Below are positions 16,512-25,234 of a DNA stretch of 64,000 bases, piece after piece. Made by a program: the position numbers and the translations under genes. The stretch comes from Yeosuana aquiaggeris. Lineage in GTDB: Bacteria; Bacteroidota; Bacteroidia; Flavobacteriales; Flavobacteriaceae. The stretch lies in assembly GCF_044003965.1 (NCBI RefSeq), contig NZ_JBAWKC010000004.1:186001-250000 (forward strand), read 5' to 3'. The notes beneath the pieces were generated by a model. It saw only the letters and a program-made list of their open reading frames with translations, had not been told where the DNA came from and searched no databases. How positions within the stretch are numbered: the first letter of the stretch is position 1; each line of letters opens with the position of its first letter.

Positions 16512-17690
16512 TTAGAACCAAACACCTAAGCCAAAATTAAGTCGGTTATCTACATTTGAACCTGCCAATGCGTTATCTCTGAATTGATAATCTCCTTTAA
16601 CAACTACTCCCGGAGCAATATGATAACTTAAACCGAGTGTGACATCATTTCTATTATAGGCATCATTTCTAAGTAAACCACCATCCGTATCTGCATGTGT
16701 ATCATATTGTTCATATCTTAAAAATGCAAATAATCTCTGTTCTTTTGATTGAGGTAATAGATTATAAGCCCCTTCAACATACCAGCCTTCTAAAACACTT
16801 CCTAAATCTCTACCGGTTAAGTTATTATATGCTTCAGTCCCAGATAGAGAACCATAAACATATTGACCTCTTGCAGTAAATCTTTGAAAAGCATAACGAG
16901 CATCTAATCCTACCATAGAAATACCAATATTAGCCCCGTCAATATCTTCCACAGCATCTTCTGCTTGTGTGTCTCCAAAATATCCTGATAAACCTAACCT
17001 AAGACCTGGTAATCCGTAATAATCAAGTTTAACAGAAAAGGTAGGGCTATCAATAGTAGATTGCACACCTTTTTGTCTGCCACCTCTTAAAGCATTAGAC
17101 CCTTTTAATGAACCATTAACGCCTCCAGACCCATCAAAACTTGTCGATTTAAAACCATTAAAAACATATGCCTGATAGCCAAGAGAAATATTATTGAATC
17201 TACCGGCAACACCAAATCCCAGTTCCCTCCATGTTGATGGAACAATCACATTATCCAATTCCGGACGTTCTACACCGTTAAAAGTGGTTGGTTCATGAAA
17301 TTCATTAATAATACCAAAAGGCACGAGCATTAAACCTCCACGTAAACTAACGTTTGAACCCACATTGTAATTTATAAAGGCCTGCTCAATATACACTTCT
17401 TGAACATGCTCAAATTCAACCTCAGTCACAAACTGGGTTTTGTCGTTAAACTTGTAACCAAAAAGTAAAACTAAACGCTGAACATCTAATTCTCCATTAT
17501 TACCTTCTGGTTGATTATAGGTTAATTCACCATAAGCTCCAACAGTCACAGCCTGACCATAGTTTCCTGAAAGGATTCTCTGTGCTGCGTTTAATTGTTT
17601 TTGAGGATCAAAGGTTATAGAATCTTGAGTTGTTTGTGCTAACGAAAATGCACTTATTAAAATAGCTAAAAATGTAGTAGTCGTTTTCAT
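16512..17690 (-). CDS. Outer-membrane porin (phosphate-selective OprP/O-like)
   Basis: This 392-residue protein has a signal peptide (cleavage near SLAQ) followed by alternating amphipathic strands, ending in LNFGLGVWF, whose terminal Phe is the usual signal for beta-barrel insertion. Segments such as LVLLFGYKFNDKTQFVTEVEFEH and GLMLVPFGIINEFHEP resemble OprO/OprP-type porins of Bacteroidota. The substrate is unknown. It is the first gene of the operon with the FMN-binding and four-helix membrane proteins and has a near-perfect promoter upstream. The context suggests it admits a small substrate, such as a metal chelate or anion, for the redox module, but that is inference. Confidence 0.85.
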   Translation of the reverse strand: MKTTTTFLAILISAFSLAQTTQDSITFDPQKQLNAAQRILSGNYGQAVTVGAYGELTYNQPEGNNGELDVQRLVLLFGYKFNDKTQFVTEVEFEHVQEVYIEQAFINYNVGSNVSLRGGLMLVPFGIINEFHEPTTFNGVERPELDNVIVPSTWRELGFGVAGRFNNISLGYQAYVFNGFKSTSFDGSGGVNGSLKGSNALRGGRQKGVQSTIDSPTFSVKLDYYGLPGLRLGLSGYFGDTQAEDAVEDIDGANIGISMVGLDARYAFQRFTARGQYVYGSLSGTEAYNNLTGRDLGSVLEGWYVEGAYNLLPQSKEQRLFAFLRYEQYDTHADTDGGLLRNDAYNRNDVTLGLSYHIAPGVVVKGDYQFRDNALAGSNVDNRLNFGLGVWF

Positions 17691-17736
17691 TTGTTTTTAT
17701 TTAGACTAATTATAAATAGAGTTAAAATTTCGTTAA

Positions 17737-17767
17737 CAAAGATAAAACTCAAAACTAATATTTACAA
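17737..17767 (-). promoter_or_regulatory. Bacteroidota-type promoter for the porin operon
   Basis: On the minus strand TTG (17767-17765), 20 bases, TATCTTTG (17744-17737) match the flavobacterial consensus. The -7 element lies 46 bp before the porin ATG at 17690. Confidence 0.75.
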
Positions 17768-17797
17768 GCTTATTTAGAATTATTTTAAATAAAAAAA

Positions 17798-18664
17798 TCA
17801 ATGATATACTGAAAAAATTTTAGTAGCCTCGTTATAAGCGCTTTCAAAACTTAAAGCGTCCAAACTATTACATTTTTTTGAAGTAAAATAGGATAGCAGT
17901 TTTTCTGTTGGCATATTACCTATCAGTTCATCTTTAGCCATGGGACACCCACCAAATCCCTGTATAGCGCCATCATAGCGTTTACATCCGGCATTATAAG
18001 CAGCATCAATTTTCTCAAACCAGGTACTTGGAGCCGTATGTAAATGAGCCCCGAATTCAATAGTTGGATATAAAGGGATCAAATTTGAAAACAGATAATG
18101 AATTCCTTCAGGGTTTGAGCTTCCAATGGTATCGCTCAATGAAATAATTTTTACGCCCATCTTACTTAAACGCTCTGTCCACTCCCCTACAATATCCACA
18201 TTCCAAGGATCTCCATACGGATTACCAAATCCCATGGAAATATAAACCACCACTTCCTTTTGTGTCCTTTGTGCTATATTTAAAATACCCTCTAAAGTAA
18301 CAACAGACTGAGCAATCGTTTTATGCGTATTCCGCATTTGAAAATTTTCGGAAATAGAAAAAGGAAAACCTAAATAATCAATTTCCTTATGTTGCGTTGC
18401 TGCTTCCGCTCCTCTTTCATTAGCCACTATGGCCAGCAATTTACTCACTGTTTTGCTCAAATCTAATTGCGCTAATACTTCAGACGTATCTGCCATTTGA
18501 GGTATGGCCTTTGGAGATACAAAACTACCCACATCAATAGTATCAAAACCCACACGCAACAATGATTGAATATACTGTACTTTATTCTTTGTAGGAATAA
18601 AGGTTTTGATGCCCTGCATGGCATCTCTGGGACATTCAATAATTTTTATAGAGTTTGACTTCAT
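17798..18664 (-). CDS. mvaB: Hydroxymethylglutaryl-CoA lyase
   Basis: This 288-residue cytosolic enzyme splits HMG-CoA into acetyl-CoA and acetoacetate, the last step of leucine breakdown. The PRD (residues 12-14) of the TIM-barrel N-terminus, the metal-binding HLH (208-210 region) and the signature GFGGCPMAKDELIGN with catalytic Cys240 are present. The length matches bacterial HMG-CoA lyases and the related 2-isopropylmalate synthase-like homologues lack this loop. It sits alone between the porin operon promoter and a divergent secreted protease gene. Confidence 0.95.
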   Translation of the reverse strand: MKSNSIKIIECPRDAMQGIKTFIPTKNKVQYIQSLLRVGFDTIDVGSFVSPKAIPQMADTSEVLAQLDLSKTVSKLLAIVANERGAEAATQHKEIDYLGFPFSISENFQMRNTHKTIAQSVVTLEGILNIAQRTQKEVVVYISMGFGNPYGDPWNVDIVGEWTERLSKMGVKIISLSDTIGSSNPEGIHYLFSNLIPLYPTIEFGAHLHTAPSTWFEKIDAAYNAGCKRYDGAIQGFGGCPMAKDELIGNMPTEKLLSYFTSKKCNSLDALSFESAYNEATKIFSVYH

Positions 18665-18878
18665 TCTATTATCTAAATGAGGATAAAAATAATATTAATG
18701 AAAGAGAAAACATAAAATCTACAGATATATTAATTGTTTAAAGTTTTATCATACTTAACTGCTTAAATATTAGTCTTTTCTGCGTTTCAATTGATTAAAA
18801 CGAATTAAACAACCGTTAAACGGTTATTTTATTGCAAAACTTGGTTTGTGTCTACATTTAACCAAATGTTTCGCCCCA

Positions 18879-20051
18879 ATGAAAATGTTTCCTGAATTAA
18901 TTAAGTTTCTTTTTACCGGAATCATTGTTTTATTCCCTTTTAATATTTTTTGTCAAAATAATTCAGATCCCATTTGCGGTACCGTTACATCTGCCGAAAC
19001 ATTAGACTATTTTAATACCCTGAAACCTCAATTAAAACATTATGAGGCTGCTTTTATGAGTTCCAAAAAAACACAAAAAAACGGCAAGTCGATTTCAAAA
19101 AACTATATTCCTATTAAAGCCCATATTATCAGATCCTCAAACGGAGATGGTGGCATGGATACTTCAGAACTAGAAAACGCCATTACTATTTTAAATAATA
19201 CCTTTGGCAATGCTTTTATGGAATTCTTTTTGTGCAATGGCATCAATTATATTAACAATGACTCTTTTTATCATTTTAAATCCAACCAAGAACAATCTTT
19301 AGTTGATGCCAATAATGTTTCAGGTGTCATTAATATTTATTTTACAGAAACTATTGAAAATGCTTCTAATGAATATGTTTGCGGTTATACTTATAACAAA
19401 AAGAATTATGACGTCATTGTTATGCAAAATGGATGTGCCGGTAATGATTCATCTTTAGCTCATGAGCTAGGTCATTATTTCTCATTAATTCATACCCATG
19501 GTGCTGACAATACATGCATGACAAAAGAAATGGTTAATGGCAATAATTGCAGTAGTGACGGCGATCAAATTTGTGATACCCCAGCGGACCCAAAATTAAC
19601 TATAGAAAACGTTAATAATTTTTGTAGATATATTGGCACTGAAACAGACAGCAATGGCGAGCACTATACACCAGATACCAAAAATATTATGTCTTATTCC
19701 ATGAAAGGTTGTCGTTCTCATTTTTCCGAACAGCAACTGGCAAGAATGTATGCCTATTTCATGACCACAAAAAATTATTTAGCTTGTGGTGGTGAAGATG
19801 CAGAAACTAAAATATCTGAATCTACAAATATCAAAATTTATCCAAATCCAATTTCGGGAGAAGTGATTTATGTAAAACAAACGAGTAATAAAGAATATCA
19901 TAGTTTTACAATTTCTAATTTGATGGGACAAGTATTTGTATCAGGAAAACTTACAAATAACCCTATTCATTTAAGTCATTTGCCTTCGGGAAGCTATTTA
20001 ATTACCCTTAGAAGTAATAACTCCAAAATGGTAAAAAGGCTTATTAAGTAG
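18879..20051 (+). CDS. Secreted zinc metalloprotease (M43/pappalysin-like) with T9SS sorting domain
   Basis: The reading frame is open from a TTG at 18846, but the ATG at 18879 (or 18885) starts a normal signal peptide ending near IFCQ. The catalytic motif HELGHYFSLIH (HExxHxxxxxH) identifies a metzincin. The downstream NIMSYSMKGC is the Met-turn, and the surrounding DTPADP and CRSHFSEQQ fit the M43 cytophagalysin/pappalysin family. The C-terminus is a type A T9SS sorting domain beginning IKIYPNPISGEVI. It should be an extracellular or surface-bound peptidase of about 390 residues. It converges with pyrD with only 3 bp between stops. Confidence 0.9.
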   Translation: MKMFPELIKFLFTGIIVLFPFNIFCQNNSDPICGTVTSAETLDYFNTLKPQLKHYEAAFMSSKKTQKNGKSISKNYIPIKAHIIRSSNGDGGMDTSELENAITILNNTFGNAFMEFFLCNGINYINNDSFYHFKSNQEQSLVDANNVSGVINIYFTETIENASNEYVCGYTYNKKNYDVIVMQNGCAGNDSSLAHELGHYFSLIHTHGADNTCMTKEMVNGNNCSSDGDQICDTPADPKLTIENVNNFCRYIGTETDSNGEHYTPDTKNIMSYSMKGCRSHFSEQQLARMYAYFMTTKNYLACGGEDAETKISESTNIKIYPNPISGEVIYVKQTSNKEYHSFTISNLMGQVFVSGKLTNNPIHLSHLPSGSYLITLRSNNSKMVKRLIK

Positions 20052-20054
20052 ATT

Positions 20055-21089
20055 TTACTGTTTTTTAAGAAGTGCTTTATTGATACGCTTAACTAATTTC
20101 GGACCTTCATAAATAAATCCAGTATACAACTGGACCAAATCAGCACCAGCCTTTATTTTTTCTAAAGCATCTGCAGCTGAATGAATCCCACCAACTCCAA
20201 TGATTGGAAACGCTTTATTACTCTTTTGTGAAAGATATTTAATAACACGCGTACTTTTATCTTTTATTGGCAGACCACTTAAACCGCCATTACCTATTGT
20301 TTCCAACTGTTGTGAGGAGGCTTTTAAGTCACTTCTATCAATTGACGTATTACTGGCAATCACCCCGTCAAGTTTGGTGTTTACCACCAATTCAATGATT
20401 TCATCTAACTGGTTATCATTTAAATCTGGCGCAATTTTTAAAAGGACCGGTTTTTGAGATTTAAAATTATTATTAGCTTTTTGAACGGCGCCAATCAACT
20501 CTTCCAAATACTCTTTATCATTAAGTTTGGCGTGACTCCCAACATTAGGGCAACTCACATTCAGCACAAAATAATCAACAAAAGGATGCAATGCCTTAAA
20601 ACACTCCAAATAATCCTGAGTATAGTTTTCTGGTTTTGTCTGCGTATTTTTACCTATGTTTCCGCCAATAATAACCTTTCCTTTATTCTTCTTTAAATTG
20701 ATAATGGCCGCTTCAACACCTTCATTATTGAACCCCATTCGGTTAATAATCCCCTGATCCTCTTTTAATCTAAACAATCGCTTTTTAGGATTGCCTTCTT
20801 GTCCTTTTGGAGTGACGGTGCCAATTTCAATAAACCCAAACCCAAAATTAGCCAGTTCATTATACAAAACAGCATTTTTATCAAAACCTGCTGCCAGTCC
20901 AACAGGGTTTTTAAAAGTAAGACCAAATACTTTTTTTTCTAAGCGTGCATCTTCAACTACATATATTTTTCTAATGAGTCCAATGACTAAAGGCAGTTTA
21001 TTTAGAAAACGAAGCAATGAGAAGGTCATATGATGTACGCGCTCAGGGTCAAAGCAAAATAAAATGGGACGGATAATTAATTTGTACAT
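20055..21089 (-). CDS. pyrD: Dihydroorotate dehydrogenase (quinone), class 2
   Basis: This 344-residue flavoenzyme oxidises dihydroorotate to orotate in pyrimidine synthesis, with electrons passed to membrane quinones. The N-terminal helical extension (about residues 1-45) that binds the membrane marks class 2, and FKNPVGLAAGFDKNA marks the FMN barrel. The catalytic-base loop reads NVSCPNVGS, with Cys180 where textbook class 2 enzymes have Ser. A consensus promoter lies immediately upstream. The gene converges with the protease gene and is divergent from pepT. Confidence 0.95.
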   Translation of the reverse strand: MYKLIIRPILFCFDPERVHHMTFSLLRFLNKLPLVIGLIRKIYVVEDARLEKKVFGLTFKNPVGLAAGFDKNAVLYNELANFGFGFIEIGTVTPKGQEGNPKKRLFRLKEDQGIINRMGFNNEGVEAAIINLKKNKGKVIIGGNIGKNTQTKPENYTQDYLECFKALHPFVDYFVLNVSCPNVGSHAKLNDKEYLEELIGAVQKANNNFKSQKPVLLKIAPDLNDNQLDEIIELVVNTKLDGVIASNTSIDRSDLKASSQQLETIGNGGLSGLPIKDKSTRVIKYLSQKSNKAFPIIGVGGIHSAADALEKIKAGADLVQLYTGFIYEGPKLVKRINKALLKKQ

Positions 21090-21104
21090 CAGGTATTATT
21101 TGTG

Positions 21105-21135
21105 CAAAAATAGTTTTAAATAAAAAATATGCCAA
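21105..21135 (-). promoter_or_regulatory. Bacteroidota-type promoter for pyrD
   Basis: On the minus strand TTG (21135-21133), 20 bases, TATTTTTG (21112-21105) match the consensus. The -7 element lies 16 bp before the ATG at 21089, implying a very short leader. Confidence 0.7.
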
Positions 21136-21162
21136 TTCAAAACACAAAAAAATTATTAATTG

Positions 21163-21170
21163 TATTTTTG
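21163..21170 (+). promoter_or_regulatory. Putative -7 element for pepT
   Basis: TATTTTTG at 21163-21170 matches TAnnTTTG, 52 bp before the pepT ATG. No TTG is found at the expected -33 distance, so this is a weaker call. Confidence 0.4.
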
Positions 21171-21222
21171 AGGTATCGAGATCTAAATAGACCTATCATC
21201 TTAACATCAAATTAATACACCT

Positions 21223-22482
21223 ATGATTTCAAAAGAAAACCTAATAAAGCGTTTTGTTGGATACATTACTATTGACACACAGTCTGACCCTGAATCAGAA
21301 ACCACACCAAGCACCAAAAAACAATGGGATTTGGCTAATAAACTGGCTGAAGAACTGAAGCACATTGGTTTAGAAGAGGTGAGCATTGACGAAAACGCTT
21401 ATATTATGGCTACTTTACCAAGCAATGTTGACCATGAAGTGCCAACTATAGGCTTTATTTCACATTTTGATACCTCTCCCGATTTTTCCGGAACGAACGT
21501 AAAACCACAATTTATTGAAAACTATAACGGAAAAGATATTGTTTTAAATGCGGAACAGAATATTGTATTGTCGCCTGATTATTTTGAAGATTTGCTGCTT
21601 TATAAAGGACAAACTTTAATTACTACAGATGGTACCACTCTTTTAGGTGCTGATGACAAAGCAGGCATTTGCGAAATTGTAACTGCTATGGAATATTTAA
21701 TAAATCACCCAGAGATTAAACATGGTAAAATACGTGTCGGCTTTACACCTGACGAAGAAATAGGACGTGGAGCGCATAAGTTTGATGTTAAAAAATTTGC
21801 AGCTGATTGGGCTTATACTATGGATGGCAGCCAGGTTGGTGAATTAGAATATGAAAATTTTAATGCGGCCAGTGCCGTAATAAAGGTTATAGGAAAAATA
21901 GTGCATCCTGGCTACGCCAAAGGAAAAATGGTGAATTCTATGTATATCGCTCAGGAATTTATCAACTCATTACCCAGAATGGAAACACCTGAACATACGG
22001 AAGGTTATGAAGGTTTTTTTCATTTAACATCTATTGCAGGTGAAGTTGATGAAACCAAATTACAATATATCATCAGAGATCACAGCAGAGGGCATTTTGA
22101 AGCCAGAAAGGAAGTAATGCAAAAACTAACAGATGATCTTAATGAGCAATACGGAAGAGAAGTTATTGAAATAACCATTAAGGACCAGTATTACAATATG
22201 AAAGAAAAGGTAGAACCTGTAAAGCATATTGTTGATGTTGCTGAAGAAGCCATGAAACAACTGCATATAAAACCCATCATAAAGGCTATTCGTGGAGGAA
22301 CTGATGGTTCACAATTAAGTTATATGGGTTTACCGTGCCCTAATATTTTTGCTGGTGGCCATAATTTTCACGGACGCTATGAGTATGTGCCTGTTGAAAG
22401 TATGATAAAAGCCACCGAGGTTATTTGTAAAATTTCGGAACTAAGGGCTAAAAAAGCACAGGATAACTTTAAGAAAAATTAG
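21223..22482 (+). CDS. pepT: Peptidase T (tripeptide aminopeptidase)
   Basis: This 419-residue cytosolic M20B metallopeptidase removes N-terminal residues from tripeptides. Metal ligands and catalytic residues are visible in HFDTSPD (His81, Asp83), LLGADDKAG (Asp144/145) and DEEIGRGAHKFD (Glu178/179). The C-terminal RGGTDGSQLSYMGLPCPNIFAGGHNFHGR loop, which supplies the last ligand, is also intact. Length and motifs match PepT throughout. The gene is divergent from pyrD, with a -7 element upstream, and stands alone or with the downstream DUF1801-like gene 73 bp away. Confidence 0.95.
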   Translation: MISKENLIKRFVGYITIDTQSDPESETTPSTKKQWDLANKLAEELKHIGLEEVSIDENAYIMATLPSNVDHEVPTIGFISHFDTSPDFSGTNVKPQFIENYNGKDIVLNAEQNIVLSPDYFEDLLLYKGQTLITTDGTTLLGADDKAGICEIVTAMEYLINHPEIKHGKIRVGFTPDEEIGRGAHKFDVKKFAADWAYTMDGSQVGELEYENFNAASAVIKVIGKIVHPGYAKGKMVNSMYIAQEFINSLPRMETPEHTEGYEGFFHLTSIAGEVDETKLQYIIRDHSRGHFEARKEVMQKLTDDLNEQYGREVIEITIKDQYYNMKEKVEPVKHIVDVAEEAMKQLHIKPIIKAIRGGTDGSQLSYMGLPCPNIFAGGHNFHGRYEYVPVESMIKATEVICKISELRAKKAQDNFKKN

Positions 22483-22555
22483 CTGACTTCATTTAAGACA
22501 AAAACAGCCTATTATAACAATCCACATTGAGACTTAATAGAACTCATAAAAACCC

Positions 22556-23149
22556 ATGAAAAACCCTGTTTCAGTCGAAGAATATATAAAAGAACATGCT
22601 CATTTTAGTGAAGCCTTAAAGGTTTTACGGTCTATTATTACCTCCACTGAGCTGGAAGAACACATTAAATGGAATGCACCGGTATATTCGCTTGACGGGA
22701 AAAACATCATTGGTTTAGGGGCACATAAAAACCATTTTGGTATCTGGTTTTTTAACGGCGTCTTTTTAAAAGATGAGCAAAACCTATTGATGAATGCTCA
22801 AGAAAAAACGAAAGGTTTACGGCAAATGCGGTTTGAATCCATTCATGATATAGATAAAAACACTGTGTTAGCATACGTTAAAGAAGCTATAGAAAATCAA
22901 AAATCAGGGAAAGAAATTAAACCGGAAAAAACTAAAAAAGTCCTGATTCCTGAGGCTTTAAAAACCCTGTTTCAATCTCAGATAGAACTATTCAAAAGCT
23001 TTAAAGCCTTAACACCTTACAAACAAAAGGAATATTGTGAATATATCGAAACGGCTAAACGAGAGGCCACAATTTTAAGTCGCATAGAAAAAATAAAACC
23101 CATGATTTTAAAAGGTATAGGGCTTCATGATAAATACAAGAACTGTTAA
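22556..23149 (+). CDS. DUF1801 / YdeI-OmpD-associated family protein
   Basis: This 197-residue soluble protein has two parts. Residues about 15-110 form a DUF1801-like domain (EHIKWNAPVYSLDGKNIIGLGAHKNHFGIWF). The C-terminal about 70 residues (FKALTPYKQKEYCEYIETAKREATILSRIEKIKPMI) match the YdeI/bacteriocin-protection helical domain, with its typical AKREATRxxR-like pattern. The biochemical function of the family is not established. A bidirectional terminator follows directly after the stop. Confidence 0.88.
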   Translation: MKNPVSVEEYIKEHAHFSEALKVLRSIITSTELEEHIKWNAPVYSLDGKNIIGLGAHKNHFGIWFFNGVFLKDEQNLLMNAQEKTKGLRQMRFESIHDIDKNTVLAYVKEAIENQKSGKEIKPEKTKKVLIPEALKTLFQSQIELFKSFKALTPYKQKEYCEYIETAKREATILSRIEKIKPMILKGIGLHDKYKNC

Positions 23150-23150
23150 A

Positions 23151-23182
23151 AAAAAAAGCTTCCAATTCTGGAAGCTTTTTTT
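23151..23182. terminator. Bidirectional terminator
   Basis: The perfect 9-bp stem AAGCTTCCA/TGGAAGCTT (23156-23164, 23169-23177) with an ATTC loop is flanked by A and T runs on each side. It serves the DUF1801-like gene ending at 23149 and yajC ending at 23201. Confidence 0.92.
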
Positions 23183-23200
23183 TAATTCTATATTGGCTTA

Positions 23201-23491
23201 TTACTTGGTTTTTGCCGGTGCATTTAAAGCCGTACTCAATTCCATTGAGATAGCTGAACGCTCAAACTTTACTTTACCAGACATGGTTTCAATAATACAG
23301 GTATTATCTTTATCTCCAAGTTCTAATATTTTACCGTGTAAACCACTTTTTGTGATTATTTTATCACCTTTTTTTAATTCTGCTGCAAATTTCTTTTCTT
23401 TTTTAGCACGTTTCATTTGAGGTGCAATCATGAAGAAATACACTACTACAAACATTAAAATAAACGGTAAAAATTGTCCTATATCACCCAT
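23201..23491 (-). CDS. yajC: Preprotein translocase subunit YajC
   Basis: This 96-residue inner-membrane protein has one N-terminal helix (LPFILMFVVVYFFMIAPQM) and the YajC cytoplasmic domain (KGDKIITKSGLHGKILELGDKDNTCII). YajC associates with SecDF and assists Sec-dependent export. It is the last gene of a nusB-DUF1573-yajC group on the minus strand, an arrangement common in Bacteroidota. It is followed by a terminator. The call is secure. Confidence 0.95.
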   Translation of the reverse strand: MGDIGQFLPFILMFVVVYFFMIAPQMKRAKKEKKFAAELKKGDKIITKSGLHGKILELGDKDNTCIIETMSGKVKFERSAISMELSTALNAPAKTK

Positions 23492-23512
23492 TTTCTATTA
23501 ATTAAACTTTTA

Positions 23513-23974
23513 TTAGTTAGTTTTTGTTGGCTCAGGTTTTACAAATGCTGTAATTTTGACTACCTCAGAACCTTTTTCGGTATTGGCTGTAACGGTTATT
23601 GTTTTAGTTACTTTATTAGTGCCACTACCATTAAATTTTACTGAAAACTTTCCAGAAGCTCCAGGTGCTAAAGGCTCTCTACTCCAATCTTGTGGAACCG
23701 TACAACCACAAGAACTTTTTATATCTGTAATAACTAAAGGAGCATCCCCCGTATTTGTATAATTAAATTCAGTTTCAACCGGCGTTTTTGCCTCAATTTC
23801 GCCAAAATCATGTTCCATTTTATCAAATGTAATTACCGGGAATAAAGACGAATTGGCATCTCTTTCAGCTGCTACAACCACATTTTTTTCATTAATTTTT
23901 TTTGTTGCGTCCTCTTTACAAGACGTAAATGCTAATAGACTTAAAGCCATTAATCCTAATATCACTTTTTTCAT
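23513..23974 (-). CDS. DUF1573 lipoprotein
   Basis: This 153-residue protein has a lipoprotein signal (MKKVILGLMALSLLAFTSC, Cys19). It has a single DUF1573 immunoglobulin-like domain: FDKMEHDFGEIEAKTPVETEFNYTNTGDAPLVI, then SSCGCTVP, with the paired cysteines typical of the family, and APGASGKFSVKFNGSG. These domains are widespread on Bacteroidota surface and periplasmic proteins; the function is unknown. It lies 21 bp upstream of yajC and 80 bp downstream of nusB on the same strand. Confidence 0.92.
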   Translation of the reverse strand: MKKVILGLMALSLLAFTSCKEDATKKINEKNVVVAAERDANSSLFPVITFDKMEHDFGEIEAKTPVETEFNYTNTGDAPLVITDIKSSCGCTVPQDWSREPLAPGASGKFSVKFNGSGTNKVTKTITVTANTEKGSEVVKITAFVKPEPTKTN

Positions 23975-24054
23975 AATTTGAATTTTCTAATTGGTTTGTA
24001 AAAATAACAATTATTTAATCTATTTAAAATATTTTAGTCCTTTCTTAACAGAAA

Positions 24055-24999
24055 TTACATCAATCCTCTGCCTAATTTATTGAGTTTTCCATCATTTTCA
24101 TATTCTTTCACCAACTTGTCTAAAATACCATTAATAAAGATGCTGCTTTTTGGCGTAGAATATTCTTTGGCAATTTCTAAATATTCATTGATGGTTACCT
24201 TTACTGGTATGGACGAAAAATTCTGAAGTTCACAAATGGCCATTTGTAATAAAACAAAATCCACGTTGGCAATTCTATCTTTATCCCAGTTTTGGGTTTT
24301 TAGCTCAATTTCATTATTTAAAGCCGATTGATTCAAGATAGTTTTTTTAAACAAATCAATAGCGAATTGTTTATCCTCTTGATCCTTGTATAATCTGGGT
24401 GTAAAATAACTTTCATCAGAAGACACTTTAGCTTTTCTTAATATCTTTAAAATCGTCGTATTTACAGTAGGAAGATCATCCAACCAGGTAAGGTTTTTGT
24501 CTTCTATATACTCATAAAGTTTTTCGTTTGGCGCAATAATATCTTTAAATGCATCTACAATAAACTCTTTATCATCCTTAAAATCAGAGACTCTGGTTTG
24601 CATATAGTCTTTATACAAAGCACTAGTGGTAATGGCTTTAAAAATAACATCAACATACTCACTGTCTAATTCCCAATCAGCTGGCTTATAAGTTTCTATC
24701 TGATTTTTTAATTGATTGTTTTCTTTAAGAATTTGCAACAATTGATTGTTCACAAACTTTCTGTTGGGGTCTTTGTCTTCCTGAGTGGCTAAATGCTTTT
24801 TTTGTTTTTTACTTAAATCATCCTCTGCTCTCTTTTGAACTTCTAGCAATAATGATATAATCAATAAATACAGATTATACATGTTATCTATGCTGAAAAG
24901 TAAAAACTTTTGATTTTTAGTGAAATCATCGCCTTCATTACCTTTAAAAGCATAAAGGGTTTGCATCACTTTTACACGTATATGTCTTCTGTTTAGCAT
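24055..24999 (-). CDS. nusB: Transcription antitermination protein NusB (extended form)
   Basis: This 314-residue cytosolic RNA-binding factor works with NusE (S10) at boxA in rRNA antitermination. The N-terminus MLNRRHIRVKVMQTLYAF is the canonical NusB start. The C-terminal part (WDKDRIANVDFVLLQMAICELQNFSSIPVKVTINEYLEIAKEYSTPKSSIFINGILDKLV) carries the conserved NusB fold. About 170 residues of mostly helical, charged sequence between them make it twice the length of the E. coli protein (139 residues), as is usual in Bacteroidota. A promoter with both elements lies 30 bp upstream. Confidence 0.93.
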   Translation of the reverse strand: MLNRRHIRVKVMQTLYAFKGNEGDDFTKNQKFLLFSIDNMYNLYLLIISLLLEVQKRAEDDLSKKQKKHLATQEDKDPNRKFVNNQLLQILKENNQLKNQIETYKPADWELDSEYVDVIFKAITTSALYKDYMQTRVSDFKDDKEFIVDAFKDIIAPNEKLYEYIEDKNLTWLDDLPTVNTTILKILRKAKVSSDESYFTPRLYKDQEDKQFAIDLFKKTILNQSALNNEIELKTQNWDKDRIANVDFVLLQMAICELQNFSSIPVKVTINEYLEIAKEYSTPKSSIFINGILDKLVKEYENDGKLNKLGRGLM

Positions 25000-25028
25000 A
25001 TTTCCAAAGAACTTATTTAATTAAAAAA

Positions 25029-25056
25029 CAAAAGTATCATGTCTTTTGCTTGGCAA
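25029..25056 (-). promoter_or_regulatory. Bacteroidota-type promoter for nusB
   Basis: On the minus strand TTG (25056-25054), 17 bases, TACTTTTG (25036-25029) match the consensus, 30 bp before the ATG at 24999. A second -7-like TATTTTTG overlaps at 25061-25054. Confidence 0.65.
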
Positions 25057-25176
25057 AAATAATACTATTTTAAAAAGTAGACGTCCTATTTTTATTTTTA
25101 TTATCCCAAATACAGTTTAAGTAATTTTTAACAGACTGGTAGCGCCCTTCCAACCATGATATTGTTTATAATGCTG

Positions 25177-25184
25177 TATCTTTG
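25177..25184 (+). promoter_or_regulatory. Putative -7 element for the ABC transporter gene
   Basis: TATCTTTG at 25177-25184 matches TAnnTTTG and lies 50 bp before the ATG at 25235. No TTG is at the ideal distance. Confidence 0.45.
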
Positions 25185-25234
25185 TCGGCGTACTTTTTAT
25201 TGGTACCTAAATCAGAATCATACTATTTCTGTCG

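Noticed and set aside
18846..18878. TTG start for the secreted protease
   Set aside because: The ATG at 18879 gives a normal signal peptide; the added segment is not peptide-like for export.
25130..25170. GC-richer patch before the ABC transporter gene that resembled a tRNA acceptor arm
   Set aside because: No cloverleaf, anticodon loop or TPsiC arm could be built.
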